Source: Nitrospirota bacterium
GTDB taxonomy: Bacteria; Nitrospirota; CAKKRA01; 9FT-COMBO-42-15
DNA length: 21,792 bases
Assembly (NCBI GenBank): GCA_023248415.1
Contig: JAHFEP010000015.1
Location: 1-21,792, forward strand
Direction of reading: 5' to 3'
Position 1 is the stretch's first letter, and the number at the start of each line of letters is the position of its first letter. The position numbers and the translations under genes were made by a program. The notes under the pieces were generated by a model, which did not search any database, was not told the DNA's origin, and saw only the letters and a program-made list of their open reading frames with translations. Of this stretch, positions 1 to 6,019 are shown piece after piece.

Positions 1-126
1 TTTTTCTTTTGTGAGGTCTTTTTCAATCCTCTCTCTTATTACCTGACCTGATGCCCTCGTAACAAGGTCAGAGGAGCCGTTTTTTAACTCATCTTTAAGG
101 AGTTTATAAAGGTTATAGGTTTGCAT
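1..126 (-). CDS. Partial STAS-like (DUF4325-like) protein, N-terminal 42 residues
   Basis: Only the N-terminus lies in the window; the frame is open to base 1. It begins MQTYNLYKLLKDEL and continues with LVTRASGQVIRERIEKDL. A serine/arginine patch followed by a helix is how small STAS-like DUF4325 proteins usually start, before a 'vvlDF' strand that would lie outside the window. It starts 8 bases after the stop of the four-helix-bundle gene, so the two are probably co-transcribed. The family assignment is tentative because the diagnostic core is missing. Confidence 0.5.
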   Translation of the reverse strand, partial: MQTYNLYKLLKDELKNGSSDLVTRASGQVIRERIEKDLTKEK

Positions 127-134
127 GTTTATTG

Positions 135-710
135 TTATTTTTTCCTTGCCTCTTGCCGCGCCTGATAAAGCCTTTCTGTAAACCCGCCCTCTTCTAAAAA
201 TTGTTTCTCCAACTGCCGCAATTGCTGGTCAAGCAGATAATTAGCTTGGTGAATCAAGCAAATAAGTGTGTTAGCAGCCGTTTCAGGAGGCGAAGCCTCT
301 ATATAAGTCCTATAGGTCTCATAAGACCTATTCTTTTCCCAAGCAAGTTTTCTGATAGATTGTGCCTGCGAATGATTTTTCTCCCAACATGGCAGCCCTC
401 GCTGCCGCAAAAAATCATCATAATCAAGCAGCAGTTCTTCAAGACTTGCACGGGCAACGCCAATCAGCTTCAATTCGCTCTTCTTTGAAGTGCCTGATGC
501 CATGCTTCCCTCGGCAATGTTCTGTTTGCCGCTGCGGCCTGCCTGAACCATCTGGTCGTGCGTGCGTGAACGTTTATCAATAAAGCGATTGCAGAATACC
601 ACTGTTGCGTCATAGATAATTTCAGCAGTCTGATAGGACTTCAGGCTGCGGTATCCACCATGAGGAGGAATCAGTGTGGGTTGTGATTTTTCATTTCTTT
701 TGTTGTTCAT
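135..710 (-). CDS. Four-helix-bundle protein (S23/IVS-type) with C-terminal suffix domain
   Basis: This 191-residue protein has the signature of the four-helix-bundle family first seen as ORFs in 23S rRNA intervening sequences (S23/Avd-like). The fold spans roughly residues 22-105: LKSYQTAEIIYDATVVF (helix 1), then RSGKQNIAEGS, then SELKLIGVARASLEELLLDY. Unlike the usual ~120-residue members it carries an extra helical C-terminus (about 140-185, ending LDQQLRQLEKQFLEEGG), matching the 'four helix bundle suffix' architecture. The biochemical role of free-standing members is not known. It is followed after 8 bases by a STAS-like ORF and preceded after 22 bases by a 44-codon ORF. A weak AGGA lies about 9 bases upstream of the ATG. 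Confidence 0.85.
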   Translation of the reverse strand: MNNKRNEKSQPTLIPPHGGYRSLKSYQTAEIIYDATVVFCNRFIDKRSRTHDQMVQAGRSGKQNIAEGSMASGTSKKSELKLIGVARASLEELLLDYDDFLRQRGLPCWEKNHSQAQSIRKLAWEKNRSYETYRTYIEASPPETAANTLICLIHQANYLLDQQLRQLEKQFLEEGGFTERLYQARQEARKK

Positions 711-732
711 TTATATGTTCCTATAAGTCCCA

Positions 733-867
733 TCAGTCCTGATTGCCGTCAATCTCCGCTGCATAAGAAGTCTTCTCAAAGCTCTGCTCATACTCACCGC
801 TAATAAACTCAAAGAAGGCAAGAAAAAGTTTTTCGCCGTCAGAAGTTATTAAATTTTTGTGGCACAT
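733..867 (-). CDS. Small ORF (44 aa), unknown
   Basis: A 44-codon ORF starts at an ATG with GGAG 9 bases upstream. It begins MCHKNLITSDGEKLFLAFFE and ends EIDGNQD, 22 bases before the four-helix-bundle start. Composition is protein-like and acidic, and the Shine-Dalgarno is better than that of the gene after it. I recognise no family. It could be a leader peptide coupled to the downstream genes or the tail of a decayed gene. The upstream stretch 868-962 has only short frames in all readings and holds nothing I can name. Confidence 0.35.
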   Translation of the reverse strand: MCHKNLITSDGEKLFLAFFEFISGEYEQSFEKTSYAAEIDGNQD

Positions 868-962
868 TAGTATTGTCTCCAAAATAAACTATCTCGTCGG
901 TAAAATTCCTCTCTGAACCCAGAGCCTTTCAGCAGATAGAACATTAGTATCTATAAATTCGC

Positions 963-1247
963 TTATTTTTCACTTCTTTCTTTTGACAGTTCGTCTCTAA
1001 TTGTCTCTATATAACTGTTAATTATTTCTGTATCCTTTGAGGCTTCTGTATCTAAATCAAATTCTCTTACAGAAAGCACTCTCCATTCTTCATAATCTAA
1101 TAACCTATCAATATTTTGTGGTAGTTCTTCTGCTATCATTTCTGCTTACTCTTTGTTAGGAGCTTTAAACAACATGTAAGTCAGAATTCCATCCTGTTTT
1201 GGCGAATCTGTTACAAAAATCTCAAACATAAGTTTATAAACTTTCAT
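963..1247 (-). pseudogene. Unknown small protein interrupted by an in-frame TAA
   Basis: The frame starts at ATG 1247 with a very good Shine-Dalgarno (AAGGAG, 6-base spacer). It reads MKVYKLMFEIFVTDSPKQDG..., meets TAA at 1146-1148 after 33 residues, then continues in the same frame for 60 more residues (AEMIAEELPQNIDRLLDYEE ... TIRDELSKERSEK) to a second TAA at 963-965. Both halves look like real coding sequence, so the simplest reading is a 94-codon gene with one nonsense change (for example GAA or CAA to TAA) or a sequencing error. No family recognised. It lies 61 bases downstream of the OLD nuclease gene on the same strand. Confidence 0.6.
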
Positions 1248-1308
1248 AGCACACTCCTTGAGAGTCCAAGAGTATCAATCATTTTTATATCCTCAAACAG
1301 GTTCATTA

Positions 1309-3168
1309 TTAAGTTTTGTCAAAATTAATACCAAGTATTTTTAATAAAAATTTGGATAATTCAGCAAAGGTGTCAGGCTTATTTTCAATCAACCAGTCGG
1401 TAAGTTGAATAGAGTGAATAGTTTTCCGATATTGTTCTTTGCCATCAGAAAGACCTGCAAACAGATCTTCAAGCAATTTAGCTCCATGCACTTTTCCCAA
1501 CCATTCAATATCTGCTATATCTATCCTATCACTTGGAATGTCTATATATTTTTTCTTTCCTCCATTGCTAATAAGCCATTGTGTGATTTGCTCCACAATT
1601 AACGGTTTTTCTTTAAAAGTAATAAGTGTCGCCATAACTGCTGCAAGTGCTTCGGGATTAATAAAATAATTTTCGTAGGTTCGCCGCGGCAGAAAGGACA
1701 CGAGTCCCTTAGATTCACGATGGATATCTTCTATTTCTTTTGGTGTTAATCCTTCTTTATCAAATATAAATGCAATTGCCCTAGGCAATAATGCATTTCC
1801 TTTACTCAGTTTTTTATAAATATCTAAGATTAGGGCCTTATGCTTTCCTTTAATATCCCCTGTGTTTTTTACTGCCACAATTGAAGTGCCTAACAATGGA
1901 TGCGTCGCTGCATGCCGCAGTATTTTGGGATAGCACTCTTCTTCAGTTTGGCCTTCAACCCATAAAATATTATCAGCGCCAAAGACATCTGATAATTTTG
2001 CACCTATTTCTATTAGACATCTCTGAACATCTTTGATTTGTTGAATATTCAATGGTTCTATGACACTTTGTGGTTTCTCCCAGCGAAGTAAAGCCAGAGT
2101 ATTTGGGTTGGCTACTTTGACTATTTCTGCAGAATGAGTTGATATAATGTACTGATGCTCAGGAAAACGACTTAGAATTTCAATTAATTTGCGAGCAGCA
2201 CCAGGGTGAAGAAAACTATTTGGTTCATCAATTATAATAGTCCTTGAAAATTTAGAATTAATTACTACATAAAGAATTGCCAGTACTTGTCCAACGCCAG
2301 TACCACTTTCTGAAAGTTCTATAGCAAGGTCTTCGCGTTCAGTCCGTGGGTCTTCAGTCCATACAACAATTTCAAACTGGTTATTTATTTTTGCTACCAC
2401 AGAAATCCGATATATAGATGGAAATATCTGTCTGACAAGCTCATTGAAGCGATTAAATCCTGCAGAATTGCTTTGTAGGAGATTTAAAACTTCTGGAAGG
2501 TTTTGGGCATTCGGCGCCAATATAGGATTATTCCCAAAGCCACATGAGCCTATATTTAAACGTTCAGCGCGAAAAATATAAACCCTTTCTCTAAAATAAG
2601 CTATAACAGGTAGCCCAAAATCTAAAGATTTATCGAGCGTTTCATTTCTTATGTAGGTAAATCTTGACTTGTCTGACGAAGGCTGAAAATAAGCAAAAAG
2701 ATTAGAATTACTGTCACTATTAAAAAGCCCATGGGAAGGGAATTGTGTTATTTGAAAGGTAGCCTGATTATTTTGCTTTGCATTAAGATCCAATTTAAGG
2801 CTAATCTCAGGCATAGAAAGAATATCATTAAAATGCTGTTTGATACTCTCGGGTCCCGACTTATTTTGGGTTGCAGAAATTGGCAGATAAAAATCTGAAA
2901 AATTTAAAAGAACATCTCTAAGCTCGTCACCACTAACCGTAAGTATAACCTCAGCAGATGAGATTGGGTTAGGAGGGATGGTTGGCCGTGGAACTGACAT
3001 CAAACTTTTGTGTGGCTTTCCAATAAACTTCAAACAAAGGGCTTCTAATAATGCCGTCTTTCCAACATTATTCTGGCCTATTATAACATTAAAGCCAGAT
3101 GAAAGCCTTAGTTCGCCAGAATCAATAAAGCTTTTATAATTCTTGATCTTAAAGGATGTTATTTTCAT
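1309..3168 (-). CDS. OLD family ATP-dependent endonuclease (AAA/ABC-type ATPase + TOPRIM)
   Basis: This 619-residue protein has the full OLD nuclease layout. The N-terminal SMC/ABC-type ATPase has Walker A GQNNVGKT (31-38), a signature-like SESGTGVGQ (286-294), Walker B TIIIDEP (310-316) and the switch histidine STHS (343-346). The C-terminal TOPRIM domain has ILWVEGQTE (401-409, catalytic Glu), IAFIFDKE (465-472) and RRTYENYFINPEAL (495-508). OLD proteins cleave DNA and are linked to phage exclusion. Class 2 members, including Gabija GajA, sit next to a UvrD-like helicase; none is found here, so this is an orphan, class 1-like copy. No clear Shine-Dalgarno precedes the ATG. Neighbours are a broken gene downstream and small unknown ORFs upstream, as in a defence or accessory locus. 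Confidence 0.9.
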   Translation of the reverse strand: MKITSFKIKNYKSFIDSGELRLSSGFNVIIGQNNVGKTALLEALCLKFIGKPHKSLMSVPRPTIPPNPISSAEVILTVSGDELRDVLLNFSDFYLPISATQNKSGPESIKQHFNDILSMPEISLKLDLNAKQNNQATFQITQFPSHGLFNSDSNSNLFAYFQPSSDKSRFTYIRNETLDKSLDFGLPVIAYFRERVYIFRAERLNIGSCGFGNNPILAPNAQNLPEVLNLLQSNSAGFNRFNELVRQIFPSIYRISVVAKINNQFEIVVWTEDPRTEREDLAIELSESGTGVGQVLAILYVVINSKFSRTIIIDEPNSFLHPGAARKLIEILSRFPEHQYIISTHSAEIVKVANPNTLALLRWEKPQSVIEPLNIQQIKDVQRCLIEIGAKLSDVFGADNILWVEGQTEEECYPKILRHAATHPLLGTSIVAVKNTGDIKGKHKALILDIYKKLSKGNALLPRAIAFIFDKEGLTPKEIEDIHRESKGLVSFLPRRTYENYFINPEALAAVMATLITFKEKPLIVEQITQWLISNGGKKKYIDIPSDRIDIADIEWLGKVHGAKLLEDLFAGLSDGKEQYRKTIHSIQLTDWLIENKPDTFAELSKFLLKILGINFDKT

Positions 3169-3408
3169 AAAAATGTCTATTAAGCACTATTTAAGATTCT
3201 AACTAAATCAATAGAAGTTTAACAGAAGCGGTCTATAAAAAATTGGGGTTGCCACATTTTTTAAATTAATCCACTCTTTTAAGCTCTTTCTCTATTGCCA
3301 CAAAATTTCACCCAATATTATTTGACCCTCACACTTTTCCTTCCCAACCTCTTTAAAAGGCTCCCTGTAGACCTTTTGTTCAATAAATTTTCCTGCTTCC
3401 TTCTGCTG

Positions 3409-3588
3409 TCAATGCAAAACTTCATTTTGCATAGCCATATCAATAGCGCCATACCAGTCTATATAATCGCCAATTTTATCTTCAATGATTTGCAATTCTT
3501 TATTCGTAAGACTTCTTCCTATCTTTTCTTCAGCAACATTTTGAACATCTTCAATATTAATTGAGTAAATAATTTTAGAGGTATCCAT
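3409..3588 (-). CDS. Small hypothetical protein (59 aa)
   Basis: A 59-residue acidic protein, MDTSKIIYSINIEDVQNVAE followed by EKIGRSLTNKELQIIEDKIGD and ending YIDWYGAIDMAMQNEVLH. A GTG in frame 18 bases upstream is possible, but ATG 3588 is preferred because GGGGAG lies about 9 bases before it. The regular helix pattern suggests a small folded helical protein. No named family recognised. After its TGA the same frame stays open for another 38 codons (QQKEAGKFIEQKVYREPFKE...), which also looks coding, so the gene may once have been longer. The region between it and the OLD gene (3169-3408) holds nothing else I can support. Confidence 0.55.
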   Translation of the reverse strand: MDTSKIIYSINIEDVQNVAEEKIGRSLTNKELQIIEDKIGDYIDWYGAIDMAMQNEVLH

Positions 3589-3611
3589 ATCCTCTGCTCC
3601 CCTCACCCTTC

Positions 3612-3631
3612 ATCCTCTCCCGCAAGAGGAT
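3612..3631. repeat. Dispersed-type hairpin repeat
   Basis: ATCCTCT (3612-3618) and AGAGGAT (3625-3631) form a perfect 7-bp stem around CCCGCA. It is embedded in CCCTCACCC...GATAGGG, a pattern of the dispersed 'ccctcaccc / ctctcccgcaagagg' repeats common in many bacterial genomes. It lies just upstream of the 59-residue ORF. Confidence 0.5.
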
Positions 3632-3672
3632 AGGGAAATGGATAACATTACCGATGGAATTAGCAGTCCCCC

Positions 3673-3897
3673 TTATTTCTGTATAAAGCCCACGGCCTTG
3701 TGCAGGCCTTCGCTGAAAGATGGGATGTCCTCTTCAAAAATCATTATCCTGTTATGCTCGTGGGATTCGCCAACTTTTTTTGATTCATTGATTACCAGAT
3801 ATTTTGCACCGGTGGCAGCCTCTTTTACATCAAAGAAATAGGTGCGGCTGCCTGCCCTTACCTTTTCTGAAAACAATTCCTTTTTTGCTGTTGCCAT
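3673..3897 (-). CDS. PUR-alpha-like DNA/RNA-binding protein (DUF3276 family)
   Basis: This 74-residue protein matches the short bacterial PUR family. It has the conserved stretch EKVRAGSRTYFFDVKEAATG, then KYLVINESKK, then RIMIFEEDIPSFSEGLHKAVGFIQ at the C-terminus, i.e. one beta-beta-beta-beta-alpha PUR repeat. Bacterial PUR proteins (best studied in Borrelia and Bacteroidetes) bind single-stranded DNA or RNA through this fold. AGGAG sits 8 bases before the ATG, and a TTGACA promoter is about 60 bases upstream. It appears monocistronic: the next gene upstream (vapC) ends about 170 bases away and has its own promoter. Family assignment is strong; cellular role is inferred. Confidence 0.85.
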   Translation of the reverse strand: MATAKKELFSEKVRAGSRTYFFDVKEAATGAKYLVINESKKVGESHEHNRIMIFEEDIPSFSEGLHKAVGFIQK

Positions 3898-3957
3898 GGC
3901 CTGTTCTCCTTTCCTTATTGCAGATAATATATTCCCAACAAGACTTCAACTGAATCA

Positions 3958-3986
3958 ATTGAACCATACCTTAATTGTTTTGTCAA
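3958..3986 (-). promoter_or_regulatory. Sigma70-type promoter for the PUR-like gene
   Basis: On the minus strand TTGACA (3981-3986) is separated by 17 bases from TTCAAT (3958-3963, 4 of 6 to TATAAT). It lies 61 bases before the start codon in an AT-rich gap. Confidence 0.5.
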
Positions 3987-4066
3987 GCGAAAAAAAATAA
4001 TATATTTTAGAACGGTAATTCAATAGGAGGTTGTTATAGTGAAGGTGGATAAAAGACCGCTTTATA

Positions 4067-4477
4067 TCACCAGATAGGCGCTATCCCTTGAATATTCTTA
4101 AAATGCTTTATATCAAATGTTGCCACCTTTGTATGTCCCCTTGCTTTTATATATGCGATATTATAGGCATCAATAAAATCCATCTTCTCTGATGCATAAA
4201 GGCTGATGGCTTCTTTAATCCTTTCATAATTAGCTACCCTTATATTTTTTGTCTCAAGGATTGTATCAACCACTTCCTTTATCTCTGCCTTTGAGAAATC
4301 ATAGTATGATTCAAGAACCCAGACAATCTCAGCAATCACAATATCGCTTGTTTCAAGTTTTACCTCTCCGTTTTCTGCTTTTTCAAAAAGCCCCATGGCC
4401 TTCTGGTAAAGGGATTCAACATCTCTGACAAAAAATCTTAGAAAAACGTTGGTATCAACAAAAATAGGCTCATCCAT
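4067..4477 (-). CDS. vapC: VapC-type PIN-domain toxin (putative RNase)
   Basis: This 136-residue PIN-domain protein has the acidic residues of the family in place: D8 in IFVDTNVFLRFF, E50 in IVIAEIVWVLESYY, D103 in KMDFIDAYNIAY and D122 in VATFDIKHF. VapC toxins are Mg2+-dependent RNases that usually cut tRNA or rRNA and are held inactive by VapB. Its ATG overlaps the end of vapB by 8 bases, so translation is likely coupled, keeping toxin below antitoxin. All catalytic positions are intact and the length is typical, so the toxin is probably functional. Confidence 0.93.
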   Translation of the reverse strand: MDEPIFVDTNVFLRFFVRDVESLYQKAMGLFEKAENGEVKLETSDIVIAEIVWVLESYYDFSKAEIKEVVDTILETKNIRVANYERIKEAISLYASEKMDFIDAYNIAYIKARGHTKVATFDIKHFKNIQGIAPIW

Positions 4478-4724
4478 TCTTTAATCCTTCTTTGGCAATT
4501 TTCCTTGCGATGACCTTTTTGGTATATTCTCTTTCACTCCCCGCACCTATCTTTCTGCCTTTTGCAATTCCGCCAAGGCTTAATATTGATTTCCTCTCCT
4601 TCTTCCTGACAATAAGCAGATTATCTTTTATCTCGAAAAGAAAGTTGTCACCTTCTTTGATGTGAAGTTTATCCCTGAATGGCTTTGGTATTGTTACCTG
4701 CCCCTTTTTTGTTATTGTTGACAT
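4470..4724 (-). CDS. vapB: VapB-type antitoxin, AbrB/MazE/SpoVT DNA-binding family
   Basis: This 84-residue protein opens with the swapped-hairpin AbrB/MazE domain, STITKKGQVTIPKPFRDKL (2-20) followed by HIKEGDNFLFEIKDNLLIV. It then has a basic, flexible C-terminus (about 55-84) of the kind that wraps the PIN active site. It is the first gene of the operon. GGAGG lies 7 bases before the ATG. An 11-bp inverted repeat covering the -10 box directly upstream is the obvious binding site for autoregulation by VapB or the VapBC complex. Confidence 0.93.
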   Translation of the reverse strand: MSTITKKGQVTIPKPFRDKLHIKEGDNFLFEIKDNLLIVRKKERKSILSLGGIAKGRKIGAGSEREYTKKVIARKIAKEGLKNG

Positions 4725-4738
4725 TTTCTTACCTCCAA

Positions 4739-4781
4739 ATTGGTAATACCCATATTATAGTATTACCAATCAGAAAGTCAA
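4739..4781 (-). promoter_or_regulatory. vapBC promoter with perfect palindromic operator
   Basis: ATTGGTAATAC (4739-4749) and GTATTACCAAT (4760-4770) are exact 11-bp inverted repeats with 10 bases between them, so half-site centres are 21 bp (two helical turns) apart. The minus-strand -10 TATAAT (4754-4759) lies exactly between the arms, and TTGACT (4776-4781) is 16 bases upstream of it. A protein on both arms would block RNA polymerase. Confidence 0.85.
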
Positions 4782-4789
4782 GCAGTATC

Positions 4790-4830
4790 AGCTATCAGAT
4801 AGTGTGTTGTATTTTTATTATGTGATAGCT
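4790..4830. repeat. 8-bp inverted repeat abutting the IS remnant
   Basis: AGCTATCA (4790-4797) and TGATAGCT (4823-4830) are perfect inverted repeats separated by 25 AT-rich bases, ending right where the IS-like tandem motif begins. It may belong to the IS end or to the vapBC upstream region. Confidence 0.35.
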
Positions 4831-4832
4831 TA

Positions 4833-4872
4833 ATGAAAATGTCAGTATAGCTGCCCGATGAAAATGTCAGTA
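4833..4872 (+). repeat. Tandem 15-bp motif at IS left end
   Basis: Two exact copies of ATGAAAATGTCAGTA, 25 bp apart, upstream of the transposase start. This arrangement is typical of transposase-binding sites at an IS terminus. Confidence 0.75.
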
Positions 4873-4878
4873 GAATAT

Positions 4879-4897
4879 CCTGTCAAAAAGACAGGAG
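4879..4897 (+). promoter_or_regulatory. Hairpin overlapping the transposase ribosome-binding site
   Basis: CCTGTC (4879-4884), an AAAAA loop and GACAGG (4890-4895) form a 6-bp stem. The transposase Shine-Dalgarno AGGAG (4893-4897) shares its first three bases with the 3' arm, so folding would partly hide the site and limit translation. Confidence 0.5.
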
Positions 4898-4903
4898 AGA
4901 AGG

Positions 4904-5265
4904 ATGCTACTGACAATGAAGGACAAGAAGAGGATAGAAGTTATAATGGCTGTGATGGATGGTAATATCAAGGTTGAGGAGGCTGGGGTGATATTGTATC
5001 GGTCGGATCGGCAGATATACCGGATGTTGGCGAGTGTTCGGGAGGAAGGGATAAGGGGGTTGATACACAAGAACGGTGGGAGAGAAAACCCTCGGAGGAT
5101 AGAAGACTGTGTCAGGTCAAAGATTGTAGCTTTTGTGCAGGAAAAATATCAAGGGATATAACGATACACATTTAAAGGGGATTTTACAAAGGGAAGAAGG
5201 GATAGAGATTGGCAGAGAGACTCTTCGGAGGATGCTGCGTGAAGCAGGTATTTGCCCAAAAGGAA
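4904..5265 (+). pseudogene. ISNCY-family transposase, frameshifted and truncated
   Basis: Reading starts at ATG 4904 (AGGAG, 6-base spacer): MLLTMKDKKRIEVIMAVMDG, with a helix-turn-helix around AGVILYRSDRQIYRMLASVR and REEGIRGLIHKNGGRENPRR. Frame 1 stops at 5159-5161 just after KYQG. The expected continuation YNDTHLKGILQREEGIEIGR then RETLRRMLREAGI is in another frame, so one extra G near 5152-5154 has broken the gene. A second one-base loss near 5253 shifts the frame again: PKRKRR is readable only in the third frame. The DDE catalytic domain is absent. These are the N-terminal DNA-binding domains of an ISNCY transposase. Confidence 0.8.
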
Positions 5266-5291
5266 GCGTCGGCTGGAACCGATTGTTAGGT
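5266..5291 (-). other. Half of an integron attC-like recombination site
   Basis: On the minus strand ACCTAAC (R''-like, 5291-5285) is followed by AATCGGTTCC and AGCCGACGC. This closely follows the left half of the commonest attC sites (GCCTAAC, AATTCGTTCA, AGCCGACGC). The expected right half (GGCTTAA...GTTAGGC) is absent: the IS transposase sequence begins instead. The TAA of the membrane-protein gene lies inside ACCTAAC, as in compact gene cassettes. Confidence 0.6.
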
Positions 5292-5651
5292 CACCGCAAG
5301 GCCACTAACTACCGCAGCGACGATGCTAAGAAACATCAGCGCGAGCAAGAATCCTAATGCTTTGGAACAAGCCCAAAGGGCAGACCTCCATGGCATTGTT
5401 CGGAAGAAATAGTAGGGTACGCCGATCACGGCGACGAGCCCAACGAGTAAAGGAGCGCCGGCTGGTGGCTGGATGCTCCGTGACTCCGCATGAGCTTTGC
5501 ACCATACGAAGAGCAATATGGCCATTACAAAGGTCTCAACAACCCACAGCTCATCCACGACGCGCTCGGGATGGGACATGTGTGGTTTGATAAGACCAGC
5601 AACTACGGAAGTTGCCGCCATCGCAACGAGAAGGGAGTTTTGTCGTTTCAT
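5286..5651 (-). CDS. Small four-TM membrane protein in an integron-cassette-like insert
   Basis: This 121-residue protein starts at ATG 5651 (MKRQNSLLVAMAATSVVAGL) and has four hydrophobic segments at about 6-20, 32-49, 63-81 and 93-117. Loops include SHPERVVDELW, KAHAESRSIQPPAG and YYFFRTMPWRSA. GC content and codon use are visibly higher than in the flanks, a sign of transfer. The gene lies between GTTAGGT at its start and ACCTAAC over its stop codon, the ends expected of an integron cassette. Similar 'APLLVG...GVPYYFFR' membrane proteins are, as far as I recall, frequent cassette passengers, but the function is unknown. No strong Shine-Dalgarno; a TTG 15 bases upstream is also possible. 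The plus-strand frames here are shadows. Confidence 0.7.
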   Translation of the reverse strand: MKRQNSLLVAMAATSVVAGLIKPHMSHPERVVDELWVVETFVMAILLFVWCKAHAESRSIQPPAGAPLLVGLVAVIGVPYYFFRTMPWRSALWACSKALGFLLALMFLSIVAAVVSGLAVT

Positions 5652-5657
5652 TTGGCA

Positions 5658-5667
5658 ACCTAACAAT
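5658..5667 (-). other. Cassette-boundary (GTTRRRY) core site
   Basis: The minus strand reads ATTGTTAGGT seven bases before the membrane-protein ATG. It is an exact inverted copy of ATTGTTAGGT at 5282-5291, so the insert is bounded by 10-bp inverted repeats. GTTAGGT fits the GTTRRRY core where integron integrase cuts. Upstream (minus strand) lies ATCTAATAAC, which resembles the left simple site of attI, but no intI gene is present. Confidence 0.45.
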
Positions 5668-5842
5668 GTTATTAGATAGTTTCTTGATATAGGTCAAATT
5701 TAAGCACGATTTACAGGTTTTTTTGTTTTTCTATAATTTTCTAACTGCATAACATGCATATAGTAATATTATCCAGCCTGCCTGTCGGCAGAGAGGAAAC
5801 CATATAACCTCAGAGGCTAATAATATCTTGCTTGCCAAAGCA

Positions 5843-5859
5843 TAACAAACCGTTTGTTA
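5843..5859. repeat. 17-bp palindrome
   Basis: TAACAAAC (5843-5850), one central C, and GTTTGTTA (5852-5859) are perfectly symmetric; GC/GC extends the arms past one mismatch to about 23 bp. It overlaps the end of the DUF2283-like remnant. It resembles a short operator or recombination core. Confidence 0.5.
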
Positions 5860-5928
5860 AGCTGCTACTTGTTCAAAAGAAAAAATGTGGGGCAGGGTAT
5901 CAGTATCCTGAAAGTATTTTATTTTCAT
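5857..5928 (-). pseudogene. DUF2283-like N-terminal remnant
   Basis: The frame starts at ATG 5928 and reads MKIKYFQDTDTL, the standard opening of DUF2283 proteins (usually followed by YIEF). After that, similarity stops and the frame closes after 23 residues. Its ATG overlaps the TGA of the preceding DUF4258-like remnant (ATGA), the usual arrangement of this putative toxin-antitoxin pair. The break near 5892 marks a deletion or insertion junction. Confidence 0.5.
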
Positions 5929-6011
5929 GGTGTAAAAATCTTGCCAAAAAAGGCATTATGCGCTGTTTTTCCATCTGGAAGTAGTATAACCCTCAAATAT
6001 TTATTGCTCAT
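5925..6011 (-). pseudogene. DUF4258-like C-terminal remnant
   Basis: A 28-codon frame from an internal ATG reads MSNKYLRVILLPDGKTAHNA and ends FFGKIFTP. The pattern 'RVi..pDGk...naFF' matches the C-terminus of DUF4258 proteins (putative RelE-like toxins). The N-terminal part with the HxxER motif is missing; the frame is open upstream only for about ten unrelated codons. It is followed with ATGA overlap by the DUF2283-like start, supporting identification by context. Confidence 0.45.
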
Positions 6012-6019
6012 TTCTTTAA

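Larger units (their letters stand above)
4831..5265 (+). mobile_element. Truncated ISNCY-type insertion sequence (left part only)
   Basis: The left end carries ATGAAAATGTCAGTA twice (4833-4847 and 4858-4872, 25-bp period), then a hairpin and a transposase start. Homology to the transposase stops near 5265, where an attC-like sequence begins. The catalytic core and right end are missing from the window, so this copy is dead. Exact outer boundary and target duplication cannot be judged. Confidence 0.65.

Noticed and set aside
135..710. Accessory Avd protein of a diversity-generating retroelement
   Set aside because: The four-helix-bundle fold is similar, but there is no reverse transcriptase or template/variable repeat, and the suffix domain points to another subfamily.
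864..950. Direct repeat ACATTAGTAT at 864-873 and 941-950 as a target-site duplication
   Set aside because: A 10-bp AT-rich match over a 67-base interval with no element between; chance cannot be excluded.
963..3168. Gabija (GajA-GajB) or PARIS system
   Set aside because: The nuclease has GajA-like architecture, but no UvrD-type helicase or DUF4435 gene lies on either side.
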